Assembly: GCA_028284385.1 (NCBI GenBank)
Contig: JANQRT010000069.1
Coordinates: 124,001-188,000, forward strand
Direction: 5' to 3'
Source of the DNA: Opitutaceae bacterium
Lineage (GTDB): Bacteria > Verrucomicrobiota > Verrucomicrobiia > Opitutales > Opitutaceae
Length of the DNA: 64,000 nucleotides
This document shows, in pieces, positions 52,828 through 60,817 of this stretch. How positions within the stretch are numbered: the stretch's first letter is position 1; each line of letters opens with the position of its first letter. Under the pieces are notes generated by a model. It saw nothing but the letters and a program-made list of their open reading frames with translations, was not told the DNA's origin and made no database searches. The position numbers were made by a program, and so were the translations under genes.

Positions 52828-52854
52828 TTAACCACAGAATCCACAAAACTCACA
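52828..52854 (+). repeat. Left 27-bp inverted repeat of the GxxExxY unit
   Basis: Perfect reverse complement of 53224-53250; contains the stop codon of the enclosed gene. Confidence 0.95.
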
Positions 52855-53221
52855 AAACGTATTTCTTTATTTGGAATTTTGAAGCTCCAAAATTGATAAG
52901 CAAACCGTGCTTTATTTTCGTGGCATTTAGATAGGCCAGGATTTGGGCAGTGTGTTCGGGAGCTAGTTCCCTGACGGCCTTTAGCTCTACTATGATTTTC
53001 TGATCTATAAAGAGATCAGCAAAATATTCTCCAATTAAAGTGCCATCCTCGTCACTAACGGGGATTGGATGCTGTTGAGAGATGCAGTAACCCAACTTCC
53101 TTAACCGATGGGCAAGTCCGTTTTCATACACCTTTTCAAGAAGGCCATTCTTTAAATAATAGTGCAGGTTAAAAGCTGAGTTCCGTATGTCAGAAACAAG
53201 GTTGGAGATTTCCGTATTCAT
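52850..53221 (-). CDS. GxxExxY family protein (PD-(D/E)XK-like fold)
   Basis: This 123-residue protein carries the signature GLLEKVYENGL (GxxExxY) near residue 25. A nuclease-fold pattern follows, EYFADLFIDQKIIVELKAV, where Asp and Glu-x-Lys would form a PD-(D/E)XK metal site, and then QILAYLNATKIKHGLLINFG. Family members are often present in several copies per genome in environmental bacteria; biochemical function is not known to me. ATG at 53221 gives the usual family start. It fills almost all of a 423-bp unit with inverted ends, so it may be the cargo or a component of a mobile element. Confidence 0.88.
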   Translation of the reverse strand: MNTEISNLVSDIRNSAFNLHYYLKNGLLEKVYENGLAHRLRKLGYCISQQHPIPVSDEDGTLIGEYFADLFIDQKIIVELKAVRELAPEHTAQILAYLNATKIKHGLLINFGASKFQIKKYVL

Positions 53222-53223
53222 TC

Positions 53224-53250
53224 TGTGAGTTTTGTGGATTCTGTGGTTAA
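53224..53250 (+). repeat. Right 27-bp inverted repeat of the GxxExxY unit
   Basis: Perfect reverse complement of 52828-52854; ends 2 bases upstream of the GxxExxY start codon. Confidence 0.95.
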
Positions 53251-53261
53251 TAAAATTCCAA

Positions 53262-53783
53262 TTAGGTACGGTCTTCAGGTTCAGGATTGCGACCAATTAG
53301 CATTCTCCAGATATCGAGCGTATCGCTTAACCAGACTTCATCCTTGTCAGGAAAGGGTCGATACTTGATAGGCCACAGAGAAACAAGCAGTATTCGTATA
53401 TTCGCTACAAAGCAGGCGAATCCGATCACCCAGAGCCAACCACCCAGAGTTGTATCCAAAACCCACCAGGCGCAAAGCAGCGCTATGATGATTGAGGCCA
53501 AGGGGCCCCCTAGCGCCACCAGAATCTGGCGAAAACGAGACTCGCGATCCCTTTCGTAGTAGGTAAATCCATACTGAAAGCCTTTCAAGCCTAACTCGAT
53601 ACGAAGTCGGCCTAGCGAAAATCCAGGGCTATCTTTTGAGGTTCCCACTTTGGAAACGACTTTTTGCCTGGTTACCAGAACAGCAGCAATGCCGTGGCCT
53701 AATTCGTGAAACAGGATGCTCAAGTAAAGCCCATCAAAAAAGGCTCCCAAGAAGACCAGAATTTTCCCAAGGATTACGAGCAT
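53262..53783 (-). CDS. Small M50-like membrane metallopeptidase
   Basis: This 173-residue membrane protein has the zinc motif HELGH (LYLSILFHELGHGIAAVL) near residue 30, a second hydrophobic pair around LVALGGPLASIIIALLCAWW, and further helices. It is truncated relative to full M50 proteases: the distal Asp-Gly ligand motif (DGGR type) is not visible, so activity is uncertain. The segment FGGP-like ALGGPL matches the family. It resembles short site-2 protease-like proteins of unknown role. The mobile unit sits immediately after its stop codon and seems not to have disrupted it. Confidence 0.75.
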   Translation of the reverse strand: MLVILGKILVFLGAFFDGLYLSILFHELGHGIAAVLVTRQKVVSKVGTSKDSPGFSLGRLRIELGLKGFQYGFTYYERDRESRFRQILVALGGPLASIIIALLCAWWVLDTTLGGWLWVIGFACFVANIRILLVSLWPIKYRPFPDKDEVWLSDTLDIWRMLIGRNPEPEDRT

Positions 53784-53845
53784 TGGATTTAAAATTAAAA
53801 CCGGAATCCTGTTTAGCCAACCAATTTCGCAAAGCGGCTTGAGGA

Positions 53846-54622
53846 TCAGCTAACGAGAAACTCGCTGACGATTTCTACAAATCTATCTCTAGATTCGAAA
53901 TGAGGATTATGACCGCTTTCCGGAATGGCTACGATGGAGCTTCGAGGGAAGTGTTTGGAAATCATCGTTTGATCGCCCTCAGCGAAATAATGCGATTTTC
54001 CTCCGAAGACAAACAAAGCCTCTTTGTCAAAGCGTTGATCGTCCGAAAGAGGCGACCGTTCCAAATCTCTTAACGCGACCTCGATGGCATCCAGATTAAT
54101 CTGCCAGCGGAAGCCCTTGCCATCTTTCCTTCGGACCAGATTCGTAAGCAGAAACTTTCTCAAGCCCCAATCGTCGACATATCCCTCTATTATAGTTTCA
54201 GCCTCCGATCTGAAGTCAATTTCCTGGCGCTCTACCTCGCGCATCGCGAGAAACTCATCGTCATGCGTCTGCGGATACGTTTTAGGAACGATGTCCACGA
54301 TAATCAGCTTTTCCAGACGTTGTGGATGCTCGCAAGCGAATTTAGCAGCAACCTTTCCTCCCATCGAATGCCCCATGAGACGGCAGCGTTCAATGCCTTG
54401 ATCATCCAAGAATTGTCGAAGGTCCTCGCACATTTCGGCAAAGGAATGGGGAGCTGCATGCGGCGATTCTCCGTGGTTACGTAAATCCAGACAGATCACA
54501 TGATTTCGATCGGACAACTCCCCCGCTGCCGTTTGCCAATTACGCGAAGATCCAAGCAGGCCATGCAGAATAATTAGCTTTGGATTTGAAGAATCTCCGA
54601 ACTCTCGAAAGAAAAGCTGCAT
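53846..54622 (-). CDS. Alpha/beta hydrolase (YbfF-like esterase)
   Basis: This 258-residue cytoplasmic hydrolase has the oxyanion motif LIILHGLLGSSRNW, the nucleophile elbow GHSMGGK with the catalytic Ser, the acid region near LFVFGGKSHYF and His in SGHNPHFE. DLRNHGESP after the first motifs and the total length fit the YbfF/ABHD11-type esterases. Substrate unknown. It is divergent from mutS. Confidence 0.9.
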   Translation of the reverse strand: MQLFFREFGDSSNPKLIILHGLLGSSRNWQTAAGELSDRNHVICLDLRNHGESPHAAPHSFAEMCEDLRQFLDDQGIERCRLMGHSMGGKVAAKFACEHPQRLEKLIIVDIVPKTYPQTHDDEFLAMREVERQEIDFRSEAETIIEGYVDDWGLRKFLLTNLVRRKDGKGFRWQINLDAIEVALRDLERSPLSDDQRFDKEALFVFGGKSHYFAEGDQTMISKHFPRSSIVAIPESGHNPHFESRDRFVEIVSEFLVS

Positions 54623-54753
54623 AGGAATAAGAGGAGGCTCTCAAAAGATCATCTGCAAAGCGCGAGTCAATCCTGTAGGAAGGATAACTTTTGTGTTGAT
54701 CCTGCTTGAGGCCAGGAAATGCTTTTCAGCTTTTCAGAAACATCTTCCTCCGT

Positions 54754-57309
54754 ATGGCGAAAAGCAAGATAACTCCCATGATGCAGCAGTACTTCGAGGT
54801 TAAGCGAAACCTCCCTTCCAATACGCTGCTTCTTTTTCGCCTAGGCGATTTTTACGAGATGTTCCATGAAGATGCCGAAATAGGAGCTCGTCTCTTAGGC
54901 ATCACGCTCACCAAGCGCAGCGACTATCCGATGGCCGGCATTCCTTTCCATGCCGCAGAAAATTATATCGGAAAGGCTCTAGCCGCTGGAAAAAAAGTGG
55001 CCATTTGCGATCAGGTTGAGACAGCTCAACCCGGCAAACTGGTCAAACGTTCGCTTACACGTATCCTAACTCCGGGTACGACCATCGAGGACAATCAGCT
55101 AGAATCGACACGCAACCACTATATCGCAGCCCTAGAGTTCGACAAGGACGGGGTTTCACTAGCTTGGCTAGACCTATCGACCGGCGAATTTCAAATCGCC
55201 AATAGCGATAACGTCGATGATATCCTTCCTGTCCTTTCCTCCATCGATCCAGCCGAAATGCTGATCATTGAAGGGGAGCGCGATCGCTGGCAGGCCCAGG
55301 CCCACGACGGTTCATCCCAAGACGAATTGCTTCATTTCCTATCGCGCCGGGCAATCACTGAACTGCCTGGCTATCAATTTGATGTGGATTCAGGAGGTCG
55401 AACGGTGTTGGATACGCTCGGTGTGATTAACCTGGAGGGATTCGGCATCGCTTTAAATCATCCAGCACTCGGCTGCGCCGGGGCTCTTCTCTTTTATGCA
55501 ACGGAAAATCTCTGCGCAAAACCTGAGAATCTAGCCTCTATTGCCGAATATCGGAGCGACAATTCCTTATTGATAGATCCGGCCACTCAACGAAACCTGG
55601 AGATATTCGAGAGCATGCGAGGTGGCCGCGAAGGCAGCCTCCTCAATGCGATAAACGAGACGAAAACAGCCTCAGGAGCACGCCAATTGGAGCAGTGGCT
55701 CATCGCTCCTGAAAGGGATTTAAGCGAGCTGGAAAGGCGTCAGAATTGTATCGAAATACTGGTTAAGTCTCCTATCGCATGCAGTGAAATTCAGGACTTG
55801 CTAAAAGCCGTTCGCGACATCAGTCGCATTCTGGGTCGCATGCAAAATCGCCTGCGAAACCCAAGGGAGCTTGGAGGAATTAGGGACACGCTCAATCAGC
55901 TTCCTGCCATTTTGGATACGCTGGAGCCTTTTAAGGATTCGGATCTCTCAAGTATCGCTACGCGTATCCATCCCCTTCCCCACTTAGTCGAACTTCTGAA
56001 TCGAGCATTAAAGGAGGAATTGCCCAGCAATATATCGGACGGTGGCTACATTGCCAAGGGTTACGACGAGAAACTAGACCACCTTTTGTCGCTCACTACC
56101 GACAATAAAATGTGGCTGGCCAACCTGGAATCAGAAGAGCGCGAACGAACAGGCATTAAAAACCTGAAAGTCAAATTCAACAACGCGTTTGGATACTTCA
56201 TTGAAGTTTCGAAATCCAACCTGGGACTTGTACCTGAAGATTACATACGCAAACAGACCATGGTGAATGGAGAGCGTTTTGTCACGGAGGGTCTGAAGCA
56301 AAAGGAAAAAGAGATTTTCAACGCCGAAGAAAACAGCAAGCGACGGGAGGAAGAGCTCTTCGCGGGTCTCGTCGAAGCGATTCTCGAGGAATCATCCCCT
56401 TTACGTGAAACCAGTACAGCCCTAGCGGAACTCGACGTGCTATGCGGCTGGGCGGAAATCTCGCGGCATTGGGATTACTGCAAACCGGAACTTGAAGACT
56501 CCGACTCGATTGACATCAAGCAAGGCCGTCATCCGGTCGTGGAACAAATGCTCAAGAAAGAAGCCTTGGGACTTGCGGGCAGCCATACCTTCGTTCCCAA
56601 CGATGTATCTCTAAGCGCATCCGAAAGTCAAATACATCTGATTACAGGCCCGAATATGGCAGGCAAGAGCACTTTCATCAGACAGGTAGCTCTCATCACG
56701 CTTATGGCTCAAATCGGTTGCTGGGTCCCAGCCTCCCAGGCTCGTATTGGCATTGTGGATCGCATCTTCTCCCGGGTCGGGGCTAGCGATGACTTGGCTA
56801 GGGGCAACTCCACGTTCATGGTAGAAATGAATGAGACGGCCAATATTCTCAATAACGCCACACAGAACAGCCTGATTATCCTCGATGAGATTGGGCGCGG
56901 CACCAGTACCTATGATGGTCTTAGTATAGCATGGTCCGTGGTTGAGCACCTGCATCGCCAAACTGACGCCGGGCCCAAAACCCTTTTCGCCACGCACTAC
57001 CAAGAGCTTACCCAACTCGATAAACATCTGAATCGCCTCGAAAATCATTCCGTTTCCGTAAAAGAGTGGAATGACGAAATCGTATTCGTGCGCCAGGTCG
57101 TTAAAGGGGCTGCAGACCGCAGCTATGGCATCCAAGTCGCTCGACTTGCCGGCCTGCCTCAACCCGTCATAAATCGAGCCAAGGAAATCTTGGAACGCTT
57201 GGAATCAGACGACGCCACCGTAACGGTATCCGCCCCGCAACCACGAGCAAAACCGAGGAAGAAAATCCAAGTGGAGGACGACTCGAGCCAGCTTGACTTG
57301 TTCGGATAG
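54754..57309 (+). CDS. mutS: DNA mismatch repair protein MutS
   Basis: This 851-residue ATPase binds mismatches and starts repair. The N-terminal mismatch-reading motif is LLFRLGDFYEMF (Phe-x-Glu), followed by the connector and lever. The ATPase has Walker A GPNMAGKST, Walker B LIILDEIGRGTST and THYQELT, and a C-terminal SQLDLFG resembling the beta-clamp-binding end of other MutS proteins. ATG at 54754 is chosen over TTG at 54706 because MAKSKITPMMQQY is the normal MutS start. It converges with the HAD gene with a 2-bp gap. Confidence 0.97.
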   Translation: MAKSKITPMMQQYFEVKRNLPSNTLLLFRLGDFYEMFHEDAEIGARLLGITLTKRSDYPMAGIPFHAAENYIGKALAAGKKVAICDQVETAQPGKLVKRSLTRILTPGTTIEDNQLESTRNHYIAALEFDKDGVSLAWLDLSTGEFQIANSDNVDDILPVLSSIDPAEMLIIEGERDRWQAQAHDGSSQDELLHFLSRRAITELPGYQFDVDSGGRTVLDTLGVINLEGFGIALNHPALGCAGALLFYATENLCAKPENLASIAEYRSDNSLLIDPATQRNLEIFESMRGGREGSLLNAINETKTASGARQLEQWLIAPERDLSELERRQNCIEILVKSPIACSEIQDLLKAVRDISRILGRMQNRLRNPRELGGIRDTLNQLPAILDTLEPFKDSDLSSIATRIHPLPHLVELLNRALKEELPSNISDGGYIAKGYDEKLDHLLSLTTDNKMWLANLESEERERTGIKNLKVKFNNAFGYFIEVSKSNLGLVPEDYIRKQTMVNGERFVTEGLKQKEKEIFNAEENSKRREEELFAGLVEAILEESSPLRETSTALAELDVLCGWAEISRHWDYCKPELEDSDSIDIKQGRHPVVEQMLKKEALGLAGSHTFVPNDVSLSASESQIHLITGPNMAGKSTFIRQVALITLMAQIGCWVPASQARIGIVDRIFSRVGASDDLARGNSTFMVEMNETANILNNATQNSLIILDEIGRGTSTYDGLSIAWSVVEHLHRQTDAGPKTLFATHYQELTQLDKHLNRLENHSVSVKEWNDEIVFVRQVVKGAADRSYGIQVARLAGLPQPVINRAKEILERLESDDATVTVSAPQPRAKPRKKIQVEDDSSQLDLFG

Positions 57310-57311
57310 AA

Positions 57312-57911
57312 TCAATCGAAATTCGATCTCTTCCAGCTCAGGAAGTCATCAATATCCCGATACACGATTCCCTTCCACCCCATTTTCCTAGCAGGATCCA
57401 CGTTTTCCTCTCGGTCGTCGAAGAAGACTACTCGTTTGCAAGATTTCAATCTGTCGTCGTTGGCAATAGCTTCATAAAAGGCCAAATCAGGCTTTCGAAA
57501 CCCGATCTCGCAAGAAGCGAAGCAATGGTGGAAAAGCGAAGCGAATCCCATTTCGTCCCTCATGAAAGCCAATCGATTTCTTTCCTGATTCGTCGCGAGA
57601 AACAGCTTGGCTCCTTGATCTCGTAGCTGGCCAACTTCGTTAAGAAGCTTCCTGTCTGGCTTGTTTTCAGCCTGAAACCAGAAGTCGAGAAAGCCATCCA
57701 CACCTTCCTTCCAACCCCAGTCTTCGAGATATTCTGGAAGAATATCGCGTAGTTCCAAGTTGCCTACAACACATTCGCGAAACACGCCTCGAAAGAATGG
57801 CTGTAATTTTGTAATGCCTGTTTCTTTCTCAAGCTTCACTGTGAATGGCTCAGAACGAATAGCGACCCCGTCCGCGTCGAGCACTATGGCCAAGTCAGCC
57901 GGATTATTCAT
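57312..57911 (-). CDS. HAD-superfamily hydrolase
   Basis: This 199-residue phosphatase-like enzyme has motif I IVLDADGV (nucleophile Asp), motif II FLATNQ, motif III Lys in GFRKPDLAFY and motif IV VVFFDDREENV. It matches the subgroup that includes YihX-type sugar phosphatases and epoxide hydrolase N-terminal domains. ATG at 57911 with GGAG upstream is preferred to TTG at 57920. It overlaps the upstream NUDIX gene by 8 bp, so both are translated together; a joint house-cleaning role on nucleotides or phosphosugars is a guess. Confidence 0.88.
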   Translation of the reverse strand: MNNPADLAIVLDADGVAIRSEPFTVKLEKETGITKLQPFFRGVFRECVVGNLELRDILPEYLEDWGWKEGVDGFLDFWFQAENKPDRKLLNEVGQLRDQGAKLFLATNQERNRLAFMRDEMGFASLFHHCFASCEIGFRKPDLAFYEAIANDDRLKSCKRVVFFDDREENVDPARKMGWKGIVYRDIDDFLSWKRSNFD

Positions 57912-58386
57912 CGTCTCCAAGAACTCGGTCTTCTAGAATCTTGTAAGGCTTGTTTTGAAAAACGATGTGTCGAGGAGAGCCTTTGAATTCCAAACAAAAA
58001 CGAGCCCGGTCTCTAATCTTCTGGCGCTTCAGAGTCTCCAAAAGATTCGCTTCTGGAATCCATTTCACTTCTTCACTCTCAATACTGGTGGTTGGCTCTC
58101 CGGATACTCTCTCTCCGGTGAAAAGGAAAATATATCTAGACGCCTCCGCATTGCAAAGCAGTCCAACGAGGCTCGTAACCGCTATTCGGATACCAGTCTC
58201 CTCAAACGTCTCTCGAATCAGACCGCTCGTTACCGATTCATTCTCCTCCAATGCCCCTCCAGGCAACTCCCAGCCTCGATTGGGATTCGGAGAACGAAGA
58301 ACAAGCGCCTCCCCTTTCTTATTGCGGACAACCGCAGTCGCGGAGAGCGAGAAACCGGCAAACCTCAGGTGAAGGTTATCGCTCAT
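57904..58386 (-). CDS. NUDIX hydrolase
   Basis: This 160-residue pyrophosphohydrolase has a complete Nudix box: G-ALEEN-E, then SGLIRETFEETGI, matching GX5EX7REUXEEXGU. The preceding segment ATAVVRNKKGEALVLRSPN and SRYIFLFTGERV fit the general MutT/ADP-ribose group. Substrate undetermined. It is followed by and overlaps the HAD hydrolase gene. Confidence 0.92.
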   Translation of the reverse strand: MSDNLHLRFAGFSLSATAVVRNKKGEALVLRSPNPNRGWELPGGALEENESVTSGLIRETFEETGIRIAVTSLVGLLCNAEASRYIFLFTGERVSGEPTTSIESEEVKWIPEANLLETLKRQKIRDRARFCLEFKGSPRHIVFQNKPYKILEDRVLGDDE

Positions 58387-58429
58387 TTCGAACTAGCGGA
58401 ATTAGGATAAGCTTAAACAATCGAGTCAA

Positions 58430-60655
58430 CTACGAGCCCTGCCACTTGAAAATCATTGTGGTGTTAGGCGGGAGAGTAAACGTTGCGGACTGATCGCATC
58501 CGTCGTATTCGACGGCCTCGCTCGCAATACCGCTGCCATTACCTTCGTCGTTTCCGCCATAGAACGAGGAATTGGTATTCAGAATTTCATTCCAACGACC
58601 AGCTCTGGGAAGCCCAATCCGATAGTCTCGTCGCGAGATGGGAGTGAAGTGCCCGACAACCAGAATGACATTGTGACCATCGTCGGAAACGCGTGAATAG
58701 GCGATCACGCTCGACTCATTGTCCCAGCAAGCAATCCAGCGAAAACTTTGCTGGTCCCGATCCGTGTAGGCTAAAGCAGGCTCATTCCTGTAGAGATGGT
58801 TGAGATCCTTTATTAAAACCGCTATCCCTGAATGGTCCTGATATTCAAGAAGATGCCACTGCAGACTGCTTGCGAAATTCCACTCGTCCGATTGACCGAA
58901 CTCTCCTCCCATAAAGATAAGCTTCTTCCCAGGATAGCCCCACATATGGCCGTAAAGCGCCCGCAGGGTTTGCGACTTCGAAGTGATGCTGCCAGCCCCC
59001 ATTTTCATCAGCATCGAGCCCTTCCCATGAGTGACCTCGTCATGGGAAAAAACGGTGATGAAATTTTCGGCGTATTGATAAAGCATGCCGAAGGTCAGCT
59101 CATTCTGGTGATGCTTTCGGTGAATAGGGTCCTTTGAGAAATAACTAAGATTATCATGCATCCACCCCATGTTCCATTTGAGGTCGTAGCCAAGACCTCC
59201 ATCTGAAACATCCTTGGTGACACCGGAAAACGAAGTGGACTCCTCGGCGATCATGAGCACGCCCGGATAGTATTCATCTACGATCTGATTGGTCTCCTTA
59301 ATGAAGGCGATCGCCTCAAGATTTTCGTTGCCTCCATACTTGTTGGCTATCCATTGCCCCTCTTCTCGTGAATAGTCCAAATACAGCATGGATGCCACTG
59401 CATCCACTCGAAGGCCATCGATATGGTAGCGATCCAGCCAACTTAACGCATTCGCGACCAGAAAACATTTCACCTCATGCCTGCCGTAGTTGAAAATCAA
59501 CGTCCCCCAATCCTGGTGAGCTCCTAATCGCGGGTCTTCGTGTTCGTAGAGGTGCGTTCCATCGAAACCCGGCAAGGCAAAGGCGTCTCGCGGAAAATGG
59601 GCGGGAACCCAATCGAGAATGATACCGATGCCCTTTTGGTGCAGATGATCGACAAAGCGCTTGAAATCGTCCGGCGAACCGAAACGCTGCGTGGGAGCAA
59701 AGTATCCAGTGACTTGATACCCCCATGAACCGTCGAAGGGATGCTCGGCAACGGGCATCAGCTCGACGTGCGTAAACCCGTGCTCTATCACATAGTCCGC
59801 CAGCTCTACAGCGAGTTCATCATAACTCAAAGCTCGCCCGTCCTCCTCCCAGCGACGTTTCCAAGATCCAAGATGAACCTCGTAAACCGAGATAGGCTGG
59901 TCCAACGACTGCTTTTGCAATCGTTCACGCATCCAAGTGTCGTCATTCCAATGATAGCCCGAATGATCGTATACGATGGATGCATTATTAGGCGGAGCCT
60001 CGAAATAGCTGCCATAGGGATCCGTTTTGAGAAAAACGTCGTCGTTTTTCGCTTTGACTTCGAACTTGTAGACCTCTCCCGCTTGCAAACCGGGTATGAA
60101 TAATTCCCATACACCACTGGATCCGAGGTTTCTCATCGGATGATAGCGCCCATCCCAACCATTGAAGTTTCCGACAATCGACACTCGTTTGGCGTTCGGA
60201 GCCCAGACCGCAAAAGCGACACCGGGAATGCCATCCATTTCCAAAGGCTGCGCTCCCAGCTTCTCGTAGATGCGCCGTTCGGTTCCTTCGTTGAACAAAT
60301 AGAGATCCTCCTCTCCCAGTGTAGGCAGAAAACGGTAGGGGTCGAAAAATTGTCGGATCTCGCGATTATTCGTCCTGACTCGAAGCCGGTAGGAGAAAAC
60401 GGATTTTCTTTCTTCAATAAAGCCTTCGAAAAACCCGTCGTCGCTCAATTTTCGAAGCGGGAACCGCGGGCGACACTCATCGTCGATATCAACGACCTCG
60501 CAGGTTTCTACCTGACTAATGAAGGCTCTTACGACAATTCCTCGCTTGCCGTTGAAAGTGGCAGGGTGCATTCCAAGCAAGTCGTGAGGAGCGGCGATGA
60601 CCGAGTCCTGAAACCGTTTCAAATCCTGTTGCGATATCAGCGTCTTCTTTGGCAT
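58430..60655 (-). CDS. glgB: 1,4-alpha-glucan branching enzyme
   Basis: This 741-residue GH13 enzyme introduces alpha-1,6 branches into glycogen. N-terminal CBM48 domains (AVWAPNAKRVSIVGNFNGWD) precede the TIM barrel with motifs VELMPVAEHPFDGSWGYQ, DGLRVDAVASMLYLDYS (nucleophile Asp), MIAEESTSFSGV (acid Glu) and FSHDEVTHGKGS. ATG at 60655 has GGTGGAG at proper spacing and is preferred to GTG at 60673. No other glycogen gene is in the window. Confidence 0.97.
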   Translation of the reverse strand: MPKKTLISQQDLKRFQDSVIAAPHDLLGMHPATFNGKRGIVVRAFISQVETCEVVDIDDECRPRFPLRKLSDDGFFEGFIEERKSVFSYRLRVRTNNREIRQFFDPYRFLPTLGEEDLYLFNEGTERRIYEKLGAQPLEMDGIPGVAFAVWAPNAKRVSIVGNFNGWDGRYHPMRNLGSSGVWELFIPGLQAGEVYKFEVKAKNDDVFLKTDPYGSYFEAPPNNASIVYDHSGYHWNDDTWMRERLQKQSLDQPISVYEVHLGSWKRRWEEDGRALSYDELAVELADYVIEHGFTHVELMPVAEHPFDGSWGYQVTGYFAPTQRFGSPDDFKRFVDHLHQKGIGIILDWVPAHFPRDAFALPGFDGTHLYEHEDPRLGAHQDWGTLIFNYGRHEVKCFLVANALSWLDRYHIDGLRVDAVASMLYLDYSREEGQWIANKYGGNENLEAIAFIKETNQIVDEYYPGVLMIAEESTSFSGVTKDVSDGGLGYDLKWNMGWMHDNLSYFSKDPIHRKHHQNELTFGMLYQYAENFITVFSHDEVTHGKGSMLMKMGAGSITSKSQTLRALYGHMWGYPGKKLIFMGGEFGQSDEWNFASSLQWHLLEYQDHSGIAVLIKDLNHLYRNEPALAYTDRDQQSFRWIACWDNESSVIAYSRVSDDGHNVILVVGHFTPISRRDYRIGLPRAGRWNEILNTNSSFYGGNDEGNGSGIASEAVEYDGCDQSATFTLPPNTTMIFKWQGS

Positions 60656-60817
60656 GGGAAAGTCTCCACCCACAAGGCGATGGCAACCAAGCTACACTGA
60701 TACAAGCGTAAAAGGCCGCGTTCGCAAGACGAGAACGGACGGATTCCATTTAGGGAATAGCCTCGCTTTGAACCTTGCTTCGAAAAAGCGGTCCCGCTAG
60801 TGGTTCACTTTTTCCTT

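Larger units (their letters stand above)
52828..53250 (-). mobile_element. Candidate small mobile unit: GxxExxY gene between 27-bp perfect inverted ends
   Basis: The sequence at 52828-52854 is the exact reverse complement of 53224-53250 (27 of 27 bases), and the pairing stops abruptly on both sides. Each end begins TTAACCACAGAATCC reading inward. The unit is 423 bp and holds one gene whose stop codon lies in the left end and whose start lies two bases inside the right end. It sits 12 bp after the stop of a neighbouring gene. No transposase is encoded. TTAA borders both termini and could be a duplicated target, but being palindromic and part of the repeat this is unproven. Confidence 0.65.
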
